Shown here: positions 48,708 to 59,757 of the stretch, in pieces
Layout: every line of letters begins with the position of its first letter
Numbering within the stretch: position 1 is the first letter of the stretch
Origin: Erythroxylum novogranatense
Lineage: Eukaryota; Streptophyta; Magnoliopsida; Malpighiales; Erythroxylaceae
Assembly (NCBI GenBank): GCA_029891385.1
Contig: CM057233.1
Coordinates: 32,904,540 to 32,968,539 of the forward strand
Direction of reading: 5' to 3'
Length of the DNA stretch: 64,000 nt
Notes under the pieces: model-generated
Told to the model about the DNA's origin: nothing
The model's database searches: none
What the model saw: only the letters and a program-made list of their open reading frames with translations
Made by a program: the position numbers and the translations under genes

Positions 48708-51700
48708 TGTAGCACCCCACTCCCGCGAGACCCGAACCCAACATCGACGGTGATATCCGAGCCCGCGACCATGAGGTGGTATCTTAGAAGCGATCAATGC
48801 GATGTAAAACTCATTATGATATTATTTTTTGAAAGCGATCGAGTCTTGAAATTAAGAATTAAACGATTCGGCCCGTGATACGAAAACCCATTTCAGTCAT
48901 ACACTTTATCAAAGATCACTTTTCAAACAATATTTATCAATTAGGGCCCTCAAACAATTTAGTACTATTTTTGCGGAATATAAATTTACACATAAGTCAA
49001 AATAACACAAATGCAGACGTGAACCGATCCCGACATCGAACACCGACTCTCTTGTAGTAATCATACTCCGGTTCGATGAACGGGTACTCTTGATTCTGAA
49101 AAATATTTGCAATGTTGGGTGAGTTTGCGAACTCGGTGAGAAACCATCATCGATGGTTCACTCAATTCATGCATATTCAATCAATTTACCAAATATCACA
49201 TACTATCACAATTCACAAATGTAAAGCATATCGCCTTTCATACCATCCATATTTAGTCATACCATTTATGCAATGAACATGTGACACTTTTCATTTTCGT
49301 TTCGTTGTTGTGATGATGCTTTGGCTGTCGATGCGGGCACATTGCGTTGAGCGATGGCTCTGAAAACATTGGGCTTGAAGCCACGGTACATTGAGCTGAG
49401 GCTCTGAATATATTGGACACGAGGTCTGTGCGTTGGTGAAAGCTCATATCGTTAGGCGTGATATGCCCCGATACTGATAGTTACTCGATCACAATCGCCT
49501 TTATCGATCATGCCATCATGCATGGATGCATATGCTCTAATTCCCATTCTGATCGGTTATAGTTCAGTGACCAATTTCGTTTCTTGGACCTTGATCCGGT
49601 GTTTGATCATATACATTTACAAATTCTTGCATCCAACCATATCATATCAAAAGTCACATTCAATGTATCAAAACAGACAATTAACACTTCAATATAAATT
49701 TCTCATTCCCTCGGACCTTTGGTCCGAGGTCTCCAATGTAATTATTCACAAACATTCACACACAAATGGCACTTCGATAACAAGTTTCCAATACTTCGGA
49801 CACCTATGGTCCGAAATCAATCTAAAGTAAACACACATAATTCCTCCATTATCTCCACATGGCATAACCACATCATTTTTATCATATATAGATTGAGGAA
49901 CCAACTAGGTTACTCACCTATTACTTCCGAGCTATTGTCGAGAAGTCTCTGCAACGTCGGTAGGTCGACACTCCAACTGTGCCTCTATAACAAACAGAGA
50001 GGAATCCGATCACTAATTATCCAATCCGAACTAGTAATAATGCACATGTAAGTGTATAATGCTTGTTCATGAGATTTCCGGCCCTAAATCCAAATTTTCC
50101 CATAATAAAAATTCCAACTAAAATTCGAAAGCTATAGCCACTGACAGCACTCAATTTGGACCTCAATCGGTTCAAAAAAAAATAAAATAGTGATCACAGA
50201 ACAAGTACCCGGGGCCACGTCAATTTATCGGCTAAAAATTCCCAATTTCTCAAAAAATGAAATTCAATGTGTTACCAATCCGATGCCTTAAGAATCAGGT
50301 CAATCGGACGCTAGACGGAAAAGAAATTAACAAAAGAAACCAAAATTCAATTTAAACATATATACCTAACCCTTATTCCCTTCTTTAATTTCTTGATTTC
50401 AAGCCACTTTCAACACCAATAACTCATTGCACACAATTCAGAAAATTACCAACTATATCTCATTGGAAAGATCATGAAACCCTCTACAATTCTCAAGAAG
50501 ACCATAAAAATCAATTTCACCCCTAAGGGTGTCAAAAATCCTATCAAACCTACTGCCTACTCAAAACTTATCAAAACAGGGCAGTACATTGCAAATTCAG
50601 TAACTACTCATTTCCTCAGTCAAAAATAACACAATAAATATGATCAGAAAGTTCACAATGTTATCTACAACTTTCATGAACAACTCAAAATTAAATTCAC
50701 TTGCTAACTAGGTCAAACAATTCCACAAAGAATCTGTCTACTGAAATCAACCAATCTGGACAGTAATATTCCAAACAGCAAAACTCTTAGAAAAAATGTC
50801 ACAAAATTCACTACCTTATATCCCTGAAAAGATAAGATCTTAAACTTCAATTTTCATGAAGAACTCAAAATCCAATTCAATTTCTAACAATTTCAAAACT
50901 GTCATTCAAGTTACTGCCATGATCAGCAATTCATAACCTAATGCAGGTTCAATATTTGAAAAATCATAACTCCCAAATCTGACCTCTAAAAATTACACAC
51001 CATATATCATTTTCAAGATAATGCCTTCCTCTGCAACTTTTCAGAAGATCACTCACACCAATTCAGTTCACATAATTTGCTAAAATTGCTTCCAATCCGC
51101 AAGCTCACAAACTCAACACTTAGGCTAGGTTTCATCAAAATGCTCAAAACCAGTCAATAGTAATCAGTTCATATCTCCCAATATACAACTCGAAAATTAT
51201 CAATATCAGTGGAAATGGAAAGCTAACTCAATATTCTACAACTTTCATGCAGATCATTGTCCCTAATTCTATATCAATTAATTTAGAAAAATCAACAAAG
51301 TAATCAGGTCATAATTGCGGGTACTGTTCACAGGCAATAAAACAGAAACTTTCCATGCAAAAATTCACCCTTCTAATATTACAATTTAACACCACCTATT
51401 TCACACAAAGTTGAAGCCAACATCCTAAAGTTTAAGTGGCCACAAACCTCACCTCATTTGCATTCCTACACAATTAGTTATGCTAACAACAATACAATAA
51501 GTGAAAACCTTAATTTTTCAGATTTGGTGTTAACCTTAGTTCTATCATTTCCAATGCCATTTACAAATCATTAAACATCCACATGAACACAAATCAGTTC
51601 TTATACCATTTATACATGTACTAGGGCTAACACACAAAAATTGGCAGCACTTAATTCTTTCTTTCCAAGTAAAATCAATCATCAATAAGCCATCACTAAT

Positions 51701-52871
51701 CAAACTAAAACCACTTCTAACTTACTACTTTCAATTAATAATTCAACCTAACCTTATACCCATTAATTCAAACCATATGAGTCATCAATTTAAGGCATCA
51801 AGAATCATAATAAATATACCAAACCTCCCATTAAATGCTCCTAACTACTATGATTCATAAATTCATATACTTAAGCATCATTAAAAACCTAATTAAACTT
51901 ACTTACCTAATTAGCCTTTCCACTTCAAAGCACACCAATTTCTCACTTTCTCTACTTTCTTCTAGCATCAAACATGTATATCATCATGCCAAAAAGAAAA
52001 GAGTGTATGCTTGGCCCTTTTTAGAAGGAACAAAGAGGAAGGGAGAGCTAAACACTAAGAAACCTAAAGAACAACAAATGGAGAAGAAGGGAAGGTGAAG
52101 TTTCGGTGGAGGAAGGATATAAGCAATAACAATGAGGTTTTTCCCTTCTTTCCCTTTAAATAACCGAAAAACAATAGTTAGGAAAAGACAAATGCAATAA
52201 ATTCGTTGGACATTTGGCACTTATCTAAAAAAAACTATAAAATAAGGATAAGACAAAATATTTAATAGGATTTCCTTAATTTGACCTATTCAATTCTAAT
52301 GGCCCTAATTACAATCCCAAAATAATATACCCCATAATATAGTGCCATTGGGTAGCAATTTTCGCTACCGAAAATCGACTGATTCGCCAATTGGCGATTT
52401 TTCCAGGTCCGGAAATTTCCGGGAATTTCTCCGAATCATTTTTTTGAAAATTACCTAAATTGCTCAAAATTGTAAAACATATGACAGTCCATTTCCAATA
52501 ATTGTTCAAACACGAAAACCACATTTTCCACAACAAAAACACAGTTAGGCCATTTACCGGCGATTTTGCCGGTCCGGGAATTTTCTCCGGACAATTCCAG
52601 AAAAATTCTTGAAAATCTCATAAAATGTAAAACAATTTATGGCGCACTCCAAATAATTTTTCAAATACAATTATCCCATAAATTTCACAAAGAATCTCAA
52701 GTTGAAACCTAAGCCGGAAAATGTCATGAATGCATGTTTACCATGTGCAAGTGCAACAAACCATCAATCATAGAGGCTATATGTTGTATGTGCATGCCAA
52801 GATATAATTTAATACTCCTGACCCGACCCAATTTACTAAAATACCCTTCCCATCGGAGATGGGATGTTACA
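48708..52871 (-). mobile_element. Solo LTR E (A family)
   Basis: A 4164-bp sequence starts TGTAGCACCCC and ends GGGATGTTACA on plus, which on minus gives TGTAACATCCC to TGCTACA. It has the duplication GTATT at 48703-48707 and 52872-52876. It aligns with the A LTR through most of its length, including the donor-like GGTGAGTAACC (minus, near 49910-49920) and acceptor-like TTTTTCAG (minus, near 49096-49103). It lacks the CTAGTCGACTAG cluster of A. Nothing internal is present. Confidence 0.93.
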
Positions 52872-52876
52872 GTATT

Positions 52877-54830
52877 CATGGACAAATCTCAATTAATTCA
52901 AGACATTAGTTAATAAAATTTATAATCATGATTATAATAAACTTGAAAAAATCGTTAAAAATTCAATAAACCCATCCCCACACTTAAAGTTATACATTGT
53001 CCTCAATGTACACAATATAAGCATATATGAAAATGAAAGAGTTTTTGGTACTTTCCTAATTGGGGCAATTTTACGATTTAGATTCATCCATATGAGACTA
53101 ATGTCCTTACAAATTATAAAATAAAAGGATAAAAGAAACAAAAGAAATAGCATAACGAGAAAATAAAATCATATATTAAGATGAAAGCAAACAAAAGATA
53201 ATATCAATATTGAAATAAAATTAAAACTAAATCATATACTAAGATGAAAGCAAACAAAAGATAATATCAATATTGAAATAAAATTAAAAACTAACTTATG
53301 AGTTGCCTCCCATGAAATGCTTCAACTTGCTTCCACCCTTTTCTCTACAAAGTAGTTTCATAGCCTATAAATAAATCATCTATTGCAAGATAATAACAAG
53401 TACATAATTTATCAAATAAATAAATCCAATTTCTAACAATAACACCCTTTTTAATGACAAATTGTTAAAAATGTAGGGAATAACAAAACTCCCTGTATCA
53501 TCGACTAGCTTGAATAGTTTGTCTTGAGGAAATGAGAACCCTCTGTACTTAAGGTCATTACCAACACCTCATCAGTAATTTCCTTACTTGGTTCCTCCAC
53601 CAGTTCTTTCTCAACCACCTCTATCCACACTTTTTTTCTTCTTGGATAGAGGTTTTTGGCTCATCTTCTTCAATTACCTCTTAAGACTCCTTTACTTCCA
53701 CTTCTTGGATGGAGACTTCTTCTTCAGGAAGCCCTTTTTGGAATATCACTCCATTCGTGAAGCCATGCCTTTTCTACACTATGTTGCGATAATAAGCTCC
53801 AATAATATTCTACATTATTCTCATGATTTTCAAGTGAAGAAAATCTTTCTTACGATTCGTGTCAGTTAGCTTTAAGTTTGGCAAGATATTCCATTAATTG
53901 ATCTGCAGGGCTTACTTCCTCTTCCTCTTCCTCCTCTTCTTTTGAGAGCTCATCTTCACTACTAAGGGTAGTTGTCATTCCAAATTCGTTAGGATCTGTT
54001 TCATTATGACTATGCAAACTCCCTAATTGTTCATTGAATAATATCTCTGCTAGATGACAAATTTGATTCACCATATTCTATATATAAGCCTCTATTTCTT
54101 AAGGCCTCATGTTTGATTCTTGAATAAACTTAATCATCATATTTTTCAAAACGTCAATTACCTCCTCACCTTCCTAAAATGTATGTTTATTCAAGAAATC
54201 GACTGTTGTCTCTTCTTCACTTTAAAACTGTTTGAACCTTAGATTATACTCATCATATGCAAGTGAAGGAAGTCTCTTGTCGAATTTAGATTGACTAGCT
54301 ACTCTCTCAGTAAGGCATTCAATTAGTTAATCGGTAATACTTTCTTTTTTTATGGAAGTTCTTTACGAAATATCCCTCCATTTATAAAACTAACCTATGT
54401 CTTTTCTCTACTCTCAAATGCATGTCGGTCAACTTTCATTTTAGAAATGACTTCCATTAAATTATCTTCCAGAGTTGATTCATTAACTGGAAGTGCTTGG
54501 TGACGTAAATATCTAACTAAAGCGTAATCATTTCATCTATACGCATAAGAGTTGCGCCACTCTAAATTGTAGTTATTCTTGTATAATGTACCATGAGGTT
54601 GATTGTACATGCTCAGTTTCTCCCATGTATAAGTTGGTGGTCGATATTCATGATTGTACTGATAACTCCCACCAATGTTGTGACATGGTCGAAATATTGG
54701 TCACGCTTCTGAAAATATATAAGAACACCCTCTCTCTAATATGGTGATAGATCGTGAAGACATATCTGGCTCCCATAAAACTACTGTCTGTTCCATCCTT
54801 CTATTATGAGTTGTGGCTATGACAATGAAT
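52877..54830 (-). pseudogene. Element I internal region, right part with gag-like remnant
   Basis: This is the continuation of the I internal region after E. A second TTGAGGACAATG motif is near 52990-53005. On minus, an acidic segment (a run of eight glutamates, then VSPADQLMEYLAKLKAN) lies at 53862-54074. A piece with NNYNLEWRNSYAY near 54550-54590 resembles the YNPGWRNHPNF box found in gag of Athila/Tat-like elements. I see no reverse transcriptase or integrase in either half of the internal region. Identification is tentative. Confidence 0.45.
53168..53293. repeat. 63-bp tandem duplication
   Basis: Two nearly identical 63-bp units sit back to back, starting ATCATATA at 53168 and ATCATATA at 53231. 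Confidence 0.93.
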
Positions 54831-55819
54831 CGTAATTCCTACAATAAACCAAAAACTCAAGATCAAATAGAGAAATTCAAAAGATAATTAAATTAATAAG
54901 CCACAAATACAATAAAAGAAAATAAATACAAAATCAAAATTAAATTAAATAAAAATAAAAATGGCGAGAGTAATAACATTCAAGCTTTCCTAATATCAAA
55001 GTCCCCAAAAATCTGCACCAAAAACTTGATCTTGTATTCCGATGGATCTTTCGATGATTTCTTCTTGTTTTTCACTTCTCTAGACCAAAATCGAACCTAG
55101 AGGACGATTCCACATCTGGAAATCACCTTTTGAAGTCTCCCCTAGTTGCCTCCCTTCAATATGTCTCGAAAATTTTTGTTAATCTCAAAAATTAAGGTTT
55201 CTAGGGGATGCATAGTCATGCGAACGGGCATGCATATGACCTTGCATAATCAGAATTAGCTGGAAATTGCAAAAATGCACAGGTATGCACTTCTGCATGA
55301 CCGTGCACTCCTATACTTTCATATTTAGGTCACGGTGTCTTTATATAAATTGTAGCTTTACTCCTTAGCTTTACAACGAATCCTCTTTCTTAAAATAAAC
55401 CCTGTACCTAAAGTTATGGGCCAAAAACCATAGGTATGTCAAACTTGGCCGAGACAGACTTTATATCTCCTTGTCGGCCTTTTTAACACCTCAAAACAAC
55501 ACTATTGGGCCTCAAGTTCTACATATGAATTATGTACCAGGATGTTGGCTTAAATATGAGCTTTTGAATCACCTCATTTCGATCTTATATGCCTCATATA
55601 TATCCATGTAAAGCTCTAGTGGTCAAGTTTCCAATTCAATAGAAATAAGCTTTATGTTGTGTTTTCGTCTGAATTCTTCTCCTTTAAGTCCATATAGGTA
55701 ATTATCACCTGTAAATACACTTGAAGCATATTACGTACCAAATATACAATATAAGTATCAAATATCAAGCAAAATACATTAAATATGGAGTCAAAATATA
55801 ATCAAATATTCATCTATCA
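54830..55819 (-). mobile_element. Element I, right (5') LTR, incomplete
   Basis: Similar to 46740-47543 of the left LTR (GATGATTTCTTC, then TTTTTCACTTCTCT, through to CATCTATCA). The outer 5' portion and the primer site are not recognisable, so the left limit is uncertain. Confidence 0.65.
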
Positions 55820-55990
55820 TAGGACCTCTTGTTTCTTAGGGCAATTTAGTCCTCTAACATTCTATGCAACTAATGACATTATGCTTGGACTAGTCTATTG
55901 ACCAATGCCTTGCATTTTCCCTTTCTTTTGGATCTCCCACTAGTTGAGGTAAATTTCGTTTCTTCTTGCATTTCTAGCTCTTTATTAAAG
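55820..55990 (-). pseudogene. LINE ORF2 N-terminus (split by element I)
   Basis: On the minus strand NVRGLNCPKKQEVL (about 55821-55862) is the conserved start of the L1 endonuclease; the preceding tryptophan codon is TAG here. The frame continues in the piece ending at 45949 (DLHDHLVDKKLI). Upstream sequence (RSKRKGKCKALVNRLVQA, about 55890-55945) may be the ORF1-ORF2 linker. Confidence 0.75.
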
Positions 55991-56880
55991 CTTGGTTCCT
56001 CTTTTAAATTGTCAAATAAAGTTAATGTGAGCAGGAGCAAGGATCACCATGGAGATGGCATGCGTGATGGGGGCAAGCTTGTCATTCTAGTTGAAGCTAT
56101 GTCCAGAGCTAGGACCGAGAAACTCAAGGAGGCTCTCTATGCCCATGTGGGCCAATTTGTGGAGATGATGGATTGCACCAAGCCTATTAAAGGAGATCTA
56201 TCTTAATCACAGCCCAAATTGATTCATTTATCTCAAATCATTAGATTAGACTCACTCAGGACTTTAAGACCATTATATTGGGCTGTGCATCATCACTTAA
56301 GCCTAAGAGGAGAGGCGTGCCTATGATCCAACTTGGGAGCACGTTGGACCAGGCCTAGGCGTGTTTTTATTATTCTATTTTAGACTTGTTTTAAGTTATA
56401 TTTATTTTGAGCTTCCATGTATTATTTAGCCCAAGTCTTTTATTATTTTATGTAGGTATAAATACCCTCTTTGGGGTTAGGGAAAGACAATTTTGATCAT
56501 ATTATTTCTTGTGTGCCGCTGACCATATTGAGAGGAGAAACCCCTCTTGTTCTTATCAACTTAGGAATTAAATATCACTTATCAACCGAATCAGATTGTG
56601 ACTTGATTTTGATCATAAACAACTTTCTTAGTTTGTTCTTTAACTGTCATCTAGGTTGCTCAAGACAAATTCTTCGTGAGATGTAGTAGGAAATTGAAAC
56701 CCTGCGTATCGGATTTAATTTTAGTTAATCCGAATCTACCCTCTTCTTGTTTCTTTGAATTTGAACTTTTTAATCCTTCAATTACGTGGTTTTTCTATCA
56801 AAGTCGATGCTTCCATTATCACATTAAGGAGTTTTGAACAATCCATCTTCGCCCCTTCCGTGTGTGCACACTAAAAGTCT
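55990..56880 (+). mobile_element. Plus-strand gypsy fragment: polyprotein end plus LTR-like sequence
   Basis: A frame at 55898-56206 ends with MSRARTEKLKEALYAHVGQF, similar to the R-A-R-K-LKEAL segment found near the end of some plant gypsy polyproteins. It is followed by non-coding sequence (TTCTTCGTGAGAT near 56670, ATCGGATTTAATTTTAG near 56708) that resembles an LTR. Both limits are uncertain, and no duplication was found. Confidence 0.4.
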
Positions 56881-58340
56881 TTGTTGGTTGTTCCTTGAGG
56901 CTATTGTCAACCTCCTAGCTTTCTTCATTAGAATTTATGCTTATAAATTATGATTGGAATTTATTTGACCTTTGAAGTTGATCATTTTTTCTTACTACTG
57001 AATCAGGTTGCTTCTTTTTTTCATCATCTGGTATAGTTACAGTATTTCTAGTTATATAAGAATTATGTATCGCTTCTTGTGACAATTAAACTTTTGGTTT
57101 GAGATGTGAGTTAATATGTCAAGGATTTATTTGAGGTCGACCTTAAGATCCTTTCTTATCAATGTTTGAAAACTCTTCATAATCACCATTATGGAATTAT
57201 CTTCTAATTGGTTTCCATTACATCTTTTTTTGCTCCTGATCAGGTCTCCACTAATAGCTGACTCTTATTTCTAATTCTATCATTTCACAATTAATTTTAA
57301 GCTTCAAAATTGAGATCTTCTCAGGAAGTGTTTGCTTCATTTTAACTTACATGCATACTCTAGCTTACCCAATTCATTTTAATTTTGTTTTTTCTTCGTC
57401 AAAACAAAGTGGCCTTCTAATGAAACTAGTCAAATAGCTTAATCCCAACATAAACTGATACTTAAGTAGGGTTTTATGAAATTTCAACCATAATAGGATG
57501 TGCTCTATGATCATTTTCTCCATGTCTATACCAGGTCTCCATTTAAGTAGAAAAATCATATTGTTATTGATGTGCTAAGCCCTTGCTCCATAACTTTGTT
57601 ACTTCAAATCATATTGTTATTGATGTGCTAAGCCCTTGCTCCATAACTTTGTTACTTCCACGCATTAAGTTGACTGTCAATTAAGTAATCGTATTCACTA
57701 ATTATGATTTCATCGAGGCCTTTTTACTTTTAGGGCTTCATATCCCATTGGTGCATTGTGAGAAAATTAAGATGATCTTTTATTAAGGAAGAATCTTACT
57801 AGAGTTTTAATCCACTTGTCTACACACTAGTTTAAAGAACTTGTAAAGGAGGGGCCACAAGCTTTCCATTTTTTAACTGAGGAAGGGGGATGTAACTTAG
57901 GTTAACATCTAGAGACGCATCTCCTACCACCTTGATGACCAACCAAAAATTCTTCATCACTTCTCTCCTAAAGACGAGGCCTAAGGTAGAGGAGCCACAG
58001 GAAAGGGTGAGTTTTGTGTTTGAGAGACTAGCTAAAAGGGGAGAGTTTGAGAAGAGGGCCGAACTAGATGGGTGTAAAAAGAGGATGTTGAACTAGTTAA
58101 GGTTAGGGGCTTAGAGAGGGGTGAAAAAGGGTTAGGGAAAGACAGAGAAGCTGGAGTAAGTGAAGTTGGAGGTGTTATAATTACTTTGAAAGGAAAAAAA
58201 CAGGAGAAAAAAAGCGTAATATATAGGAGAAGAAGCAAAAAAGTAGGAGGCTGAAGAAGATATATGAATCTAAAGAAGCCCTGAGAAAGCTTAGTTAAGA
58301 AGAGAAACAGGGGAACCAACAACTAGAGAGGATTGAGCAA
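56880..58340 (-). pseudogene. LINE ORF1 remnant (DUF4283-like)
   Basis: On the minus strand, from right to left: LSYIPLPQLKNGKLVAPPLQ (about 57855-57915), VDKWIKTLVRFFLNKRS (about 57785-57835), and a frame at 57559-57374 with LLWLKFHKTLLKYQFMLGLS followed by RRPLCFDEEKTK. These match the order of the DUF4283 domain of plant L1 ORF1, an RNA-binding partner of ORF2. ISILKLKINCEMIELEIRVS continues it near 57270-57330. Several stops and frameshifts are present. The 5' end probably lies near 58340. Confidence 0.72.
57556..57661. repeat. 53-bp tandem duplication
   Basis: Two copies of a 53-bp unit start TCATATTGTTATTGATG at 57556 and 57609. They are virtually identical, so the duplication is recent relative to the decayed LINE around it. 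Confidence 0.95.
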
Positions 58341-59757
58341 ACAAGTTTTCTATTCAATAAATAAGATTAAATATAAGATGTTTAATAAATGATGATTAAT
58401 ATTAAATAATTAATTTTTATTAGGAACTAATTGATTTGATAATAATTAATTAAAATTTAATTATAATTATGATTATAATTAAATAAAATTATTATAAGGT
58501 TTATTAATTATAATTTTAACTATAATTATGATTATAATTAAATTAAATTATTAAAGGTTCAAACTATCTTATAAATAGATGTAAGCTTTCAAACTATCTT
58601 ATAAATAGATATAAGCGCCATAAATGTTAATACTTGTTGAACTTCTAATTTTGATATGGATACAGGTAGAGATTAACCCCTTGTGTAATTATAACAATTC
58701 ATAATAACCTAATTCAATTTTAATTTAAGAAAAGAAAATCAAACTTCATTAAAAAAGTACTCTTTTATTTGTATGCTTTAATATGATTATGTTAAATGAG
58801 TAAAAGGTGCTATTAGTTGAAAAGATCATTCAAAATTTACTTATTTTAGTATTCACGCTAAGAGATTGCATATGAATTTCCGACACAACCTTTGGTAGAT
58901 TTATTTATTTGGGCAGAATTGTAACCAAACACATTTATAGGCACATTATTTGAGATCATTGTAGTCATCTTCCAACTTTTTTTTTTAATTACTTACGAGA
59001 TGTCTTAGGAAAATTTTAATTATAAGAAGACACATTTAAGTCATTTACACTCAGATTAATCCTCGCTCAAATCGAGTAAACCTTTTGTAGAAGGCAAAAC
59101 TCTGATCTTAAATTTTAAACGGCTGCATATATAAGAAAAATTTAAACGTACAATCTCATTTAAATTAAAGCCCCTTACCAACTCACTAGCATCTTGTGAT
59201 TATCATCTTTCAACTTTCTCGTCAAATATCAGACCACCGATCACTGGCGAACCAACGGCAAATCAATTGTTTAAAAGCCGGTTCTGCAGAGTGAGACGTT
59301 CTCTCATGCTCTTGCTAAATTAGGTCGATCACGATCACCAGCGACTTACGATTTTAACAAGCACTTGACTAACTTCTTGAACTAAAGGATTATTTAGGCG
59401 ATTAAAGCCGCCTCCAGATTGATCAATAAAATAAATAAAAAGCAAATCACTTTCCCATAAATGTCTGGCAGCCACAATGTTCTTTAATTCAAATCCAATC
59501 AAATATTCAACCTCAAGCCTAAGAAAAATTGAACCGTATAAGTTAACAGAAATGCTCTACTAGTCGACGGTCGCCTATAATAAACAATATACTTCTAATT
59601 GGTGAATCAAGTAGCAGAAGATCCAATAAGGCAGGAAAGGTCACACCACAAATCGCTGATGTCTCATGTTCGCATCGTTCAGTACTGAAGAGTTAACAGC
59701 GTGGACTCTACGAACAGTAAAAGTGCATAAAATGTTATAGGAAGTAGGAACTCTTTT
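58340..59757. other. AT-rich spacer downstream of the GT47 gene
   Basis: No gene or element is recognised here. About 58380-58560 is almost pure A and T with two imperfect copies of TAATTATAATTATGATTATA. A 30-bp duplication (CAAACTATCTTATAAATAGA) lies at 58560-58619. The part next to the gene (about 59160-59757) is less AT-rich and probably contains its 3' UTR, but I see no decisive poly(A) signal. Confidence 0.6.

Larger units (their letters stand above)
45950..55819 (-). mobile_element. Element I: decayed gypsy-type element inserted in the LINE
   Basis: Ends are TGATAG and CTATCA. Homologous LTR sequence is at both ends (45950-47543 and about 54830-55819). The LINE endonuclease frame is interrupted here and continues on the other side. 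Orientation is minus: the TTGAGGACAAGC and CTTAAGTGTGAGGATG motifs, typical just before the 3' LTR of Athila/Tat-like gypsy elements, abut the left LTR. A clear 5-bp target duplication is not seen (TTTCG against TAGGA). It contains solo LTR E. Confidence 0.65.
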
